Shown here piece by piece: positions 1 through 7,462 of a DNA stretch of 64,000 bases. Under the pieces are notes generated by a model. That model worked only from the letters and a program-made list of their open reading frames with translations, made no database searches and had not been told where the DNA came from. Position numbers and translations under genes: made by a program. Source of the stretch: JACCZX01 sp038216465 (lineage in GTDB: Bacteria; Pseudomonadota; Gammaproteobacteria; Burkholderiales; Burkholderiaceae_F); assembly GCA_038216465.1 (NCBI GenBank), contig JBBQQC010000016.1, positions 23,801 to 87,800 on the forward strand, read 5' to 3'. Each line of letters starts with the position of its first letter. The first letter of the stretch is position 1.

Positions 1-570
1 GTCCTTACGAATCGCTGGTATCTGGAAAGTGCCGCGAGCACAGGGGAATCCTTCGGTATTCACTCTGCTGGCACGGTCCTGTTACTTCCACTGAGCCCGC
101 GGCTTCTCTGCCTTGGATACGACGGCGACGTCTACAGCGTGCCGCATGAGAACGGATGGACCCAGGCTCGGCGCAATTCCGATGTGGATGCATTCAATCA
201 ACATCAGTTTCTTAATTGTCGTGCGAACATCTTTTTGCAAGATGCAGCACACGGAAAGCTTGTTCATGACTCTTTCTTGCAAGCAGCGCCGTCCCGTCCG
301 ACCCAAAGGCACCTAATTCACTACGCAGTGCTGGACAGACCGGAGTCCGGGTTCTCTCGGTACAAGGTTGTCAAACGCGAGGAAGCTGGTGAACACAAAG
401 AAGCAATTATTCACACGCAGGTCGTGCACGCGAAGCCTGCATCCTGGCCAAGACAAGTATCGTGGCGAGCGAAGGGCTTTGTATTCACCAACGGCACTGG
501 TGTCGGTTATGTTCGACAAGCTGATATCAATAGCTACGGCGGTCCACCGTTCCGCAAAGTGCGTATCTAG
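1..570 (+). CDS. DUF4238-like protein, C-terminal part (cut by window start)
   Basis: The frame is open from base 1 to a TAG at 568-570, so only the last 189 codons are present. The visible part begins VLTNRWYLES and continues with a G-T-V-L-L-L-PLSPR block, then a short Tyr/Asp-rich strand and a 'DVDAFNQHQF' segment. A PLSP motif followed by an Asn-rich helix is what I know from the C-terminal half of DUF4238 proteins, whose biochemical role is not established. The call is by motif memory, without a search. The residues after about codon 90 match nothing I recognise. Base composition is more AT-rich than in the neighbouring housekeeping genes, which would fit acquired DNA. The gene runs convergently towards gyrB. 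Confidence 0.6.
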   Translation, partial: VLTNRWYLESAASTGESFGIHSAGTVLLLPLSPRLLCLGYDGDVYSVPHENGWTQARRNSDVDAFNQHQFLNCRANIFLQDAAHGKLVHDSFLQAAPSRPTQRHLIHYAVLDRPESGFSRYKVVKREEAGEHKEAIIHTQVVHAKPASWPRQVSWRAKGFVFTNGTGVGYVRQADINSYGGPPFRKVRI

Positions 571-867
571 CTAAGGGGTTGCCGCAGATCATCATCAATA
601 AAGCGCATTTCTTTTCGGCTTACTCACGCTGCAAAAGGGAGACGGTCCCGGGAATTTCCTAAACATCGGTCGTTAACCGCCAGAACGCGTCGCGCGAAGA
701 AATAGGGAGCTCAACTCGGCACCGATTGATTTATCCCTGTTTGCGGAAGTAATGAGGCGTGTAAACCTGGTGCGAACTTTCAACTTTTCAAAGGGTTACG
801 GCTGAAACCGTTATCAAATATTTTGAGAAAGTTATCAAGTTTTCTGAGAACCTACAAACCTACACCG
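571..867. other. Convergent intergenic region between the DUF4238-like gene and gyrB
   Basis: This 297-base gap separates two convergent stop codons. I see no convincing gene or intrinsic terminator. Its right end (about 780-860) is clearly AT-rich and contains a tandem direct repeat, listed separately. A TTATCCCTG at about 731-739 resembles a DnaA box loosely (7 of 9), but it stands alone. Confidence 0.6.
810..850. repeat. Tandem imperfect direct repeat, 21-base period
   Basis: Two adjacent copies of a unit starting GTTATCAA and ending TGAGAA lie at 810-830 and 831-850, with about 17 of 21 positions identical. The period is two DNA helical turns. The repeat sits about 20 bases beyond the gyrB stop codon. 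It could be a protein-binding site, a leftover of a mobile element boundary, or chance in AT-rich DNA. Confidence 0.6.
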
Positions 868-3396
868 CTAGACGTCGATGTTTCCGGCGGCCAGAGCGTT
901 TGTCTCAATGAACTGCCGCCGTGGTTCGACCTCGTCGCCCATTAACGTCGTGAAGATCTGATCGGCGCCGATCGCGTCGTCGATCTGCACTTTGAGCATC
1001 CGTCTGACGGCGGGGTCCATGGTGGTCTCCCATAGCTGCGACGGGTTCATCTCACCCAACCCTTTATAGCGCTGGCGTGTAACGCCTCCCTCGGCTTCCC
1101 GCATCAGCCAATCGATGGCCTCGGAAAAGCTCACCACCGACGCCTGCTTTTCCTTGTCGCCTACGCCGCGCACGATGCGCGCGCCGGCATCGATCAATCC
1201 CTTGAAGGTGCGCGCCGCGGCCGCCAGCGTGGCGTAATCGGCGCCGTGCACGAAGTCGGCGTCGATCGCGCTCAGCTTGACGTTGCCATGATGGCGACGC
1301 TCGATGCGCAGCCGGTGCTTGTCGGTGCTTGAATCGTGCTGTGCGTACACATGCACGGTCGAATTGCCGAGCGCCTCGGTCAGTCGCAACGCCGATTGTT
1401 CGGCATTCGCCGCGCCGTCGAGATCGAGTTCGGTGCCGGACAGCAATGCCTCCAGCGCTGGTCGGTCCATCACACGCGCCAGGCGTTCTATCACGGCAGC
1501 AGCCACCAGATACTGACGCGCCAGCGCTTCGAGCGCTTCGCCTTCGATCGGCGTTGCGCCTTCGGCGGGGATCAGCTTCGCATCCTTCAATGCCAGCGTG
1601 ACGATGTATTGCGCGAGCTCGTGATCATCCTTGATGTAGCGCTCGTCCTTGCCGTGCTTGATCCGGTACAGCGGCGGTTGCGCGATGTAAATGTGGCCGT
1701 GCTCGACCAGAAGCGGCATCTGCCGATAGAACAACGTCAGCAGTAGCGTACGAATATGCGCGCCATCGACGTCGGCGTCGGTCATGATGATGATGCGGTG
1801 ATAGCGCAGCTTGTCGAGGTTGAAACCGTCGGGCGTGTCGGCCGCACCGATGCCGGTGCCGAGCGCGGTGATCAACGTCGCAATCTGCTCGGACGAAATC
1901 AGTTTGTCGAAGCGCGCTTTTTCGACGTTCAGCACTTTGCCGCGCAGCGGCAGTACCGCCTGGAACTTACGGTCACGCCCCTGCTTGGCGGAACCGCCGG
2001 CCGAATCGCCCTCGACGATGTAGAGCTCCGATTTTGCGGGATCACGTTCCTGGCAATCCGCCAGCTTGCCGGGCAGTCCGACGCCGTCGAGAACACCTTT
2101 GCGCCGCGTCATCTCGCGCGCCTTGCGCGCCGCCTCACGCGCGCGCGCGGCGTCAACGATCTTGCTGCAGATGATTTTGGCGTCCGCCGGTCGCTCCAGC
2201 AGATAGCTTTCGAGAGCGCGCCCGATTGCGTCTTCGACCGCAGGACGCACTTCGGACGAAACCAGCTTGTCCTTGGTCTGCGAGCTGAATTTGGGCTCGG
2301 GCACCTTGACCGAGAGCACGCAAGCGAGTCCTTCGCGCATATCGTCGCCGGTGGTCTCGACTTTTGCGCGCTTGTCGAACTCGTGGCTTTTGATGTAGTT
2401 GTTCAGCACACGCGTCATCGCCGCGCGCAGACCGGTGATATGCGTGCCGCCATCGCGCTGCGGAATATTGTTGGTGAAGGCGAGCAGGCTCTCGTTGTAG
2501 CCGTCGTTCCACTGCATTGCGACTTCGACGCCGACCGACGTGCCGCCCGCACTCGATTCGTTGCTGATGTAAAACACGTTCGGGTGCAGCACCGTTTTTG
2601 ATTTGTTGATGTACTGCACGAAACCTTTGACGCCACCAGAGAACGCAAAATCCTCTTCCTTCGCGTTGCGCTGGTCGACAAGCTTGATGTGAACGCCGTT
2701 ATTCAGGAAAGAAAGCTCACGCAATCGCTTTGACAGCACGTCGTAGTGAAAATCGATGTTGGTGAAGATCGTTTCGTCGGGCAGAAAATGCACTTCGGTG
2801 CCGCGGCGGTCGGTCGGACCGGTGACCTTCATCGGCGACACTTCGACCGCGCCCTGATCGGTCTGCATCGTTTGCGCGATTCGATCCTGCACATCACCGC
2901 GACGGAACTCGAGGTAATGCATGCTGCCGCCGCGCCGGATCGTCAGCCTTAGCCACTCCGACAGCGCATTTACGCACGACACGCCGACGCCGTGCAGGCC
3001 GCCCGATACCTTATAGCTGTTCTGATTGAATTTTCCGCCCGCGTGCAGCTCGGTCAGTGCGATCTCCGCAGCCGAGCGCTTCGGCTCGTGCTTGTCGTCG
3101 AACTTGATGCCCGTGGGGATACCGCGTCCGTTGTCGACCACCGAGATCGAGTTGTCGGTATGAATCGTGACGATGATGTCGTCGCAATAGCCCGCCAGCG
3201 CCTCGTCGACCGAGTTGTCGACGACCTCGAACACCATGTGGTGCAGGCCGGTTCCGTCGTGCGTGTCGCCGATGTACATGCCGGGACGTTTGCGCACCGC
3301 CTCCAGACCTTCGAGGATCTGGATGCTGCTTGCGCCATAGTCGGCCCGACCGTCGGGCTGCGGCTGGTCTTCGGGTTGATCTGGTACTGCTGACAT
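868..3396 (-). CDS. gyrB: DNA gyrase subunit B
   Basis: ATP-hydrolysing subunit of the type II topoisomerase that introduces negative supercoils; it acts as A2B2 with GyrA in the cytoplasm. The 842-residue protein is somewhat longer than the usual 800-odd. It begins with the GHKL ATPase domain (YIGDTHDGTGLHHMVFE at about 40, with the catalytic EVVDNSVDEA segment). It continues with the transducer domain and the TOPRIM domain (EGDSAGGSAKQGRDR; the Mg-binding DADVDGAHI), and ends with the conserved tail RQFIETNAL. An insertion of about 150 residues after the TOPRIM DxD motif is typical of proteobacterial GyrB. It lies 22 bases downstream of dnaN on the same strand and is probably co-transcribed with it. 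Confidence 0.98.
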   Translation of the reverse strand: MSAVPDQPEDQPQPDGRADYGASSIQILEGLEAVRKRPGMYIGDTHDGTGLHHMVFEVVDNSVDEALAGYCDDIIVTIHTDNSISVVDNGRGIPTGIKFDDKHEPKRSAAEIALTELHAGGKFNQNSYKVSGGLHGVGVSCVNALSEWLRLTIRRGGSMHYLEFRRGDVQDRIAQTMQTDQGAVEVSPMKVTGPTDRRGTEVHFLPDETIFTNIDFHYDVLSKRLRELSFLNNGVHIKLVDQRNAKEEDFAFSGGVKGFVQYINKSKTVLHPNVFYISNESSAGGTSVGVEVAMQWNDGYNESLLAFTNNIPQRDGGTHITGLRAAMTRVLNNYIKSHEFDKRAKVETTGDDMREGLACVLSVKVPEPKFSSQTKDKLVSSEVRPAVEDAIGRALESYLLERPADAKIICSKIVDAARAREAARKAREMTRRKGVLDGVGLPGKLADCQERDPAKSELYIVEGDSAGGSAKQGRDRKFQAVLPLRGKVLNVEKARFDKLISSEQIATLITALGTGIGAADTPDGFNLDKLRYHRIIIMTDADVDGAHIRTLLLTLFYRQMPLLVEHGHIYIAQPPLYRIKHGKDERYIKDDHELAQYIVTLALKDAKLIPAEGATPIEGEALEALARQYLVAAAVIERLARVMDRPALEALLSGTELDLDGAANAEQSALRLTEALGNSTVHVYAQHDSSTDKHRLRIERRHHGNVKLSAIDADFVHGADYATLAAAARTFKGLIDAGARIVRGVGDKEKQASVVSFSEAIDWLMREAEGGVTRQRYKGLGEMNPSQLWETTMDPAVRRMLKVQIDDAIGADQIFTTLMGDEVEPRRQFIETNALAAGNIDV

Positions 3397-3418
3397 ACGA
3401 GAGGTTTTCTTCCTGCGG

Positions 3419-4519
3419 CTATATCCGCATCGGCATCACGACGTACTTGAACTTATCGGAATTCGGCATTGTGATCAGCGCACTGCCGAGAGCGTCACCG
3501 AGCGAAAAGCTGACCTGGTCGTTCTTCAAATTCGCCAGCACATCCAGTAGATAGTTGACGTTAAAACCAATATCGAGCGCGTCGCCCTCGTAGCCGATCT
3601 CTAATTCTTCCTGCGCGTCTTCCTGGTCGGCGTTGGTCGAATTTATTTTTAGGCTCCCGACACCGAGCAGCATGCGCACGCCCTTGAACTTGTCGGTCGT
3701 CAGGATCGCCGCGCGCTGCAACGCGTGCATCAGCTCCTCGCGATTGATCGCGAACACCTTCGAGTTCGCAGCAGGAACTACCCGCTGATAGTCCGGAAAT
3801 TTGCCCTCGACCAGCTTCGAAATCAGCTCGATATTGCCAAAGCTGAATTTGGCCTGATTGGCCGCCATCTGCACGCGTACCGGATCGTCGGTGTCGGGCA
3901 ACAGCCGCGACAGCTCGAGGATCGTCTTGCGCGGCACGATGGCTTCAATCTTGTTCGACGACTCGGTTTTCGTGACTTCCGCCAGCGCCAGCCGATGTCC
4001 GTCGGTAGCGACTGCCCGCACTGTTGTGCCGTCGACGACCAGCAGCATACCGTTCAGGTAGTAGCGGATGTCCTGCTGCGCCATTGCGAAATGAACCATG
4101 CCGAGCAGGTACTTCAACGTGGCCGCCGGCAGCGAGAAATCGGCGGTGAACTCGGCCTGAGCGACAGTGGGGAATTCCTCGGCCGCCAGAGTTTGCAGGT
4201 TGAACCGGCTCCTGCCGCTGGCGACCGCCATCTTCTTGTTGGTCAGCGACAGTTGCACGTCGGCGTCAGGCAGCGCGCGCAGAATGTCAACCAGCTTACG
4301 CGCCGCGATCGTGGTGGCGGCGGTGTCGTTGCCGGCACCGATGTCAGCGCTGGTCTGGATCTGAATTTCCAGATCGGTCGCAGTGAACGATACCTTGCCG
4401 CCTTCCTTGCGAACCAGAATGTTCGCAAGAATCGGTAGTGTCTGCCGACGCTCGACAATTCCACTGACGACCTGCAACGGCTTTAGCAACGCATCGCGAT
4501 TGGCTTTGACGAGTTGCAT
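3419..4519 (-). CDS. dnaN: DNA polymerase III sliding clamp (beta subunit)
   Basis: Homodimeric ring that encircles DNA and gives the replicative polymerase processivity; it also recruits repair polymerases and mismatch-repair proteins. The 366-residue length and the opening MQLVKANRDALLKPLQ are typical. The three clamp domains can be followed, with the conserved end 'YVVMPMRI' that forms part of the protein-binding cleft. An AAGGA ribosome-binding site lies upstream of the ATG. The order dnaA-dnaN-gyrB is the classic initiation operon without recF, as is common in betaproteobacteria. Confidence 0.98.
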   Translation of the reverse strand: MQLVKANRDALLKPLQVVSGIVERRQTLPILANILVRKEGGKVSFTATDLEIQIQTSADIGAGNDTAATTIAARKLVDILRALPDADVQLSLTNKKMAVASGRSRFNLQTLAAEEFPTVAQAEFTADFSLPAATLKYLLGMVHFAMAQQDIRYYLNGMLLVVDGTTVRAVATDGHRLALAEVTKTESSNKIEAIVPRKTILELSRLLPDTDDPVRVQMAANQAKFSFGNIELISKLVEGKFPDYQRVVPAANSKVFAINREELMHALQRAAILTTDKFKGVRMLLGVGSLKINSTNADQEDAQEELEIGYEGDALDIGFNVNYLLDVLANLKNDQVSFSLGDALGSALITMPNSDKFKYVVMPMRI

Positions 4520-4749
4520 TCTTCTATATCCTTTTCATTTCTCTTCTTAATAGGTAACTAGTAGTAAAGGCGCATGTTTTTCGGGACAAACCCAACATGT
4601 TCCTTTGCATCAACGACTTGTCATGGCTGCAGCACTGTGGACAAGCCACCGGCTTGCGGGGGACTCGCGGTGGATGAAAAGGACAACTTGGCCCCGACGC
4701 ACGAATCGCCCAATTTATCCCCAGTGACGCGGCCTCTGTCCACAGGTTG
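4520..4749. promoter_or_regulatory. dnaA-dnaN intergenic region with DnaA-box-like sites
   Basis: The 230-base gap holds three sites close to the DnaA box consensus TTATNCACA. They are TGTGGACAA at 4636-4644 (minus-strand TTGTCCACA, 8 of 9), TTATCCCCA at 4715-4723 (8 of 9) and CTGTCCACA at 4736-4744 (7 of 9). They may serve autoregulation of the dnaA-dnaN operon or form part of a bipartite origin with the upstream box at 6295. The dnaN promoter is probably also here, but I cannot pick it with confidence. Confidence 0.55.
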
Positions 4750-6108
4750 TTAGCCCTTCAGTGTTTGCTCGAGAACGTGCAGCGCATGGTTCATTTCGGG
4801 GTTCTTGGTGCGCTCGCCGCTTATTTTCCGTACTGCATGCAAGACCGTCGTGTGATCGCGCCCGCCAAATAATTCGCCGATTTCCGGCAGACTCTTCTGC
4901 GTCAGCTCCTTGGCCAGGTACATCGCCACTTGCCGGGGGAGCGCTATCGCGATTGGACGGCGCTTGCTGAACATGTCGGCCACCTTGATCTTGTAGTAAT
5001 CGGCGACCGTCCTTTGAATCAGATCGACCGTCACCTGAGCCGTCGATGCCGACAACAGGTCCTTCAATGCCTCCCGCGCGACATCGACCGTGATGATGCG
5101 ACCGTGAAACGACGAGAACGCCATCACCTTGCGCAGCGCACCTTCAAGTTCGCGCACGTTGCTGCGCAGATTCTTGGCAATGAAAAACGCAACGTCTTCT
5201 TTCAGCTGCGCGCCCTCGACTTCCGCCTTCTTGAGCAAAATTGCGACGCGCATTTCCAACTCCGGCGGCTCGATAGCCACCGTCAACCCGGATGCGAATC
5301 GCGATACCAGCCGGTCTTCCATATCCTTCAGTTCCTTCGGATACGTATCGCTGGTGATGATGATCTGCTTGCGGCCGGCAACTAGCGCTTCGAACGCATA
5401 GAAAAACTCTTCCTGCGTGCGGGCTTTGCCGGCGAAAAACTGGATATCGTCGATCAGCAGCAGATCGAGCGAGTGGTAGTACCGCTTGAAATCGTCGAAC
5501 GCCTTGCGTTGATAGGCGCGCACGACGTCGCTGACATATTGCTCGGCGTGGATATAACGCACCTTGGCACCGCGTGCGCGCGCCAGTACTGCGTTGCCGA
5601 CTGCGTGCGTCAAATGAGTCTTGCCGAGCCCGACACCGCCATATAGAAACAGCGGGTTGTACGATCCGCCCAGGTTTTCAGCGACCTGCATTGCCGCCGC
5701 GCGCGCCAGTTGGTTGGCTTTGCCGGTGACGAACGTATCGAAAGTCAAGTTGGGATTAAGCCGGGCGCGTTCGAGCTGCTCGCTGGCCACTGAAGGCGGT
5801 GCGTCTTCGGGGGCGGTCAGGGCTGCATCGGCGCCGTTCAGTGGAAAGCGCAGGCCCGAATAGCCGCTTTCAATAGCAAATACGATCGAGATCGGACGCT
5901 GCATCACACGCGAAACCGCACCGGCGATTTGCTCCGAAAACTGCGAACGGATGGCGTCGAGTTTCAGCCGATTCGGCGCACAGATTGTCAGCGTGGCTGT
6001 TGATTCGTCGAACTCGAGGGCTTTGAGCGGTTTGATCCAGGCGGAAAATTGTTGCGGCGTGAGCTCGCTTTCAAGCAGCCGCGAGCAGTCATTCCAGAGT
6101 TGCGTCAT
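4750..6108 (-). CDS. dnaA: Chromosomal replication initiator protein DnaA
   Basis: AAA+ ATPase that binds DnaA boxes, melts the origin and loads the helicase. The 452-residue protein has domain I at the N-terminus (W..C...LE.ELTPQQF), a short linker, and domain III with Walker A GGVGLGKTHL and Walker B LLLIDDIQFF. Domain IV carries the DNA-binding signature GGRDHTTVLHAV near the end. The start ATG at 6106-6108 gives the usual MTQLWNDC opening. It heads dnaA-dnaN-gyrB, transcribed away from rpmH. Confidence 0.98.
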   Translation of the reverse strand: MTQLWNDCSRLLESELTPQQFSAWIKPLKALEFDESTATLTICAPNRLKLDAIRSQFSEQIAGAVSRVMQRPISIVFAIESGYSGLRFPLNGADAALTAPEDAPPSVASEQLERARLNPNLTFDTFVTGKANQLARAAAMQVAENLGGSYNPLFLYGGVGLGKTHLTHAVGNAVLARARGAKVRYIHAEQYVSDVVRAYQRKAFDDFKRYYHSLDLLLIDDIQFFAGKARTQEEFFYAFEALVAGRKQIIITSDTYPKELKDMEDRLVSRFASGLTVAIEPPELEMRVAILLKKAEVEGAQLKEDVAFFIAKNLRSNVRELEGALRKVMAFSSFHGRIITVDVAREALKDLLSASTAQVTVDLIQRTVADYYKIKVADMFSKRRPIAIALPRQVAMYLAKELTQKSLPEIGELFGGRDHTTVLHAVRKISGERTKNPEMNHALHVLEQTLKG

Positions 6109-6133
6109 TACTTTGCGGCCCCGCGGCTAGCTT

Positions 6134-6162
6134 TTTATTTGTGTTGCGAAAGTGCTTATCAA
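6134..6162 (-). promoter_or_regulatory. Candidate sigma70-type promoter of dnaA
   Basis: On the minus strand TTGATA (5 of 6 to TTGACA) is followed after 17 bases by AATAAA (4 of 6 to TATAAT), placing a start site about 15-20 bases before the dnaA ATG. This is visual matching only. Confidence 0.4.
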
Positions 6163-6389
6163 GTTCGCGCAGCGGCCTGCCTGAACGCCTGCGTGCCCTT
6201 TGCCCTCGCCCGGTCGCCGGCGTCACGCCGTGTCCATTAGGCCACTGCGTAAACCCACCAGCTCAGGCGTGAATTCTACTCATGCGGCAGCGGGTTATCC
6301 ACAGCAAAATCGCGTTTCCGGCGAATGAATTTGGATCGGCCCAGCGACCGGATGACGCACGCGGCTACACGACGCCTTGTGGTGCCGGT

Positions 6390-6419
6390 TTGACAGCGAT
6401 TCGCGGTATCGCGTCTAAT
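6390..6419 (+). promoter_or_regulatory. Sigma70-type promoter of rpmH
   Basis: A perfect -35 box TTGACA (6390-6395) is followed after 18 bases by TCTAAT (6414-6419, 5 of 6 to TATAAT). Transcription would begin near 6426, about 27 bases before the rpmH ATG, and probably reads through rnpA, yidD and yidC. Confidence 0.7.
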
Positions 6420-6452
6420 GCCGGGTTGCACGCAAGAGCACTTGAGAGTGTG

Positions 6453-6593
6453 ATGGCCACCAAAAGAACGTATCAGCCCTCGAAGGTCAAACGCGCTCGC
6501 ACGCACGGGTTTCTGGTTCGTATGAGATCACGCGGGGGACGGGCCGTGATTGCCGCTCGGCGCGCCAAGGGCCGGCAGCGTCTCGGAGTTTGA
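6453..6593 (+). CDS. rpmH: 50S ribosomal protein L34
   Basis: Small basic protein of the large ribosomal subunit. The 46-residue sequence MATKRTYQPSKVKR...RAVIAARRAKGRQRLGV is the L34 family throughout, with two extra residues (Ala-Thr) before the usual KRTYQPS. The ATG at 6453 was chosen over longer upstream options because L34 proteins begin right at this motif. Its position between dnaA and rnpA is conserved in most bacteria. Confidence 0.97.
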   Translation: MATKRTYQPSKVKRARTHGFLVRMRSRGGRAVIAARRAKGRQRLGV

Positions 6594-6659
6594 AGCGGTT
6601 GCGCGTTCTTTGAGTTGATCGTCCAGAAGCGAAGCACAGTCCGCGGTCCTGGCACGGTA

Positions 6660-7157
6660 ATGACGGCCGACCTGAACCTGAAGGCGGCCGCTCGACGCAA
6701 CGCTTGTGGCTTTGCTCCCGCCCGCCGGCTCAAAACGCCGTCTGAGTTTACGGCGCTGTTGCGAACTCCACGTGAACGATCCATTCGAATGGTGCGGGAA
6801 ATGTTATCGATCGACGCGGCATGGACCTCTGAATCGACGGACGGTGAGGTGGGCGACGTTCGCTTCGGCGTCACAGTCGGCAAGCGCAACGCGCGGCGTT
6901 CCGTTGACCGCGCGCTGGTCAAGCGGGTAGTCCGCGAAGCATGCCGGCAACGCGCTGGGGATTTAGAGCGCTGCGCTCGTGCTGGGTCGGTTCGCGTCAG
7001 TATCGCGCTGCGGCTAAAGGCGCCGCTGATCGATATACGAGGTGAACCTCTTGCAATGCGAAGATGGCGGCGCCAAGTGCGGGTTGAGGCAGATGCTTTG
7101 TTGCAGGACGTACTCGTGCAAATGAGAGGGCGCTTCGCGCGACCCGTTTGCGCCTGA
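6660..7157 (+). CDS. rnpA: Ribonuclease P protein component
   Basis: Protein cofactor of RNase P; it binds the 5' leader of pre-tRNA and supports the catalytic RNA that matures tRNA 5' ends. The sequence has the family's ARRLKTPSEF start region and the basic helix GKRNARRSVDRALVKRVVRE. Two points are unusual. An acidic, Ser-rich insert sits between the first strands (about residues 55-65). The 'RN' of the RNR box is replaced by Arg-Ala in VDRALVKR. The ATG at 6660 gives 165 residues; a TTG at 6615 is in frame and would add 15. No clear ribosome-binding site precedes either, which fits coupling with rpmH. Context makes the identity firm. Confidence 0.92.
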   Translation: MTADLNLKAAARRNACGFAPARRLKTPSEFTALLRTPRERSIRMVREMLSIDAAWTSESTDGEVGDVRFGVTVGKRNARRSVDRALVKRVVREACRQRAGDLERCARAGSVRVSIALRLKAPLIDIRGEPLAMRRWRRQVRVEADALLQDVLVQMRGRFARPVCA

Positions 7158-7165
7158 TCGTTCGA

Positions 7166-7462
7166 ATGATCAAGACGACATTGATCGCAATAATCCGCGG
7201 TTATCGCTTCGTGCTTTCGCCGTGGATCGGTAATGGGTGCCGTTATTGGCCCACGTGCTCGGACTATTCAATGCAGGCGATTGCATGTCACGGCGCGTTG
7301 CGGGGCAGCTGGATGATGCTGGTCCGGCTGGCGCGTTGCCACCCGTACTCTGCCGGCGGATTCGATCCGGTTCCGCATCAATTCAGATGGCGCTGCTGGC
7401 ATCACCCCGAAGTCGGCTCGCCGAGTTCTCTCACATCAGTTAGAAGCGTTCATGAGCACTGA
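7166..7462 (+). CDS. yidD: Membrane protein insertion efficiency factor YidD
   Basis: Small membrane-associated protein that aids YidC-dependent insertion. The family signature is clear: IRGYRFVLSPWIGNGCRYWPTCSDY, then AI..HGALRGSW and the RC.P....GFDPVP motif (here RCHPYSAGGFDPVP). The ATG at 7166 gives 98 residues; a TTG at 7148 would overlap the rnpA stop. Its end overlaps the yidC start by 11 bases, so the two are translationally coupled. Confidence 0.95.
   Translation: MIKTTLIAIIRGYRFVLSPWIGNGCRYWPTCSDYSMQAIACHGALRGSWMMLVRLARCHPYSAGGFDPVPHQFRWRCWHHPEVGSPSSLTSVRSVHEH

Larger units (their letters stand above)
6109..6452. other. dnaA-rpmH divergent intergenic region, possible origin
   Basis: Transcription diverges here: dnaA-dnaN-gyrB run left, and from rpmH on almost every gene runs right, the pattern expected around an origin. 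A perfect DnaA box TTATCCACA lies at 6295-6303. I see only this one exact match in the 344 bases, and no long AT-rich unwinding element, so it is a weaker origin candidate than the hemE-priA gap. Candidate dnaA and rpmH promoters lie at its two ends. Confidence 0.45.

Noticed and set aside
1756..2601. Long open frame opposite gyrB
   Set aside because: Shadow of the GC-rich gyrB codons; Arg/Val/Asp-rich with no domain, and gyrB on the other strand is certain.
6764..6780. CCACGTGAAC in rnpA as a parS site
   Set aside because: About 10 of 16 matches, inside coding sequence; too weak.
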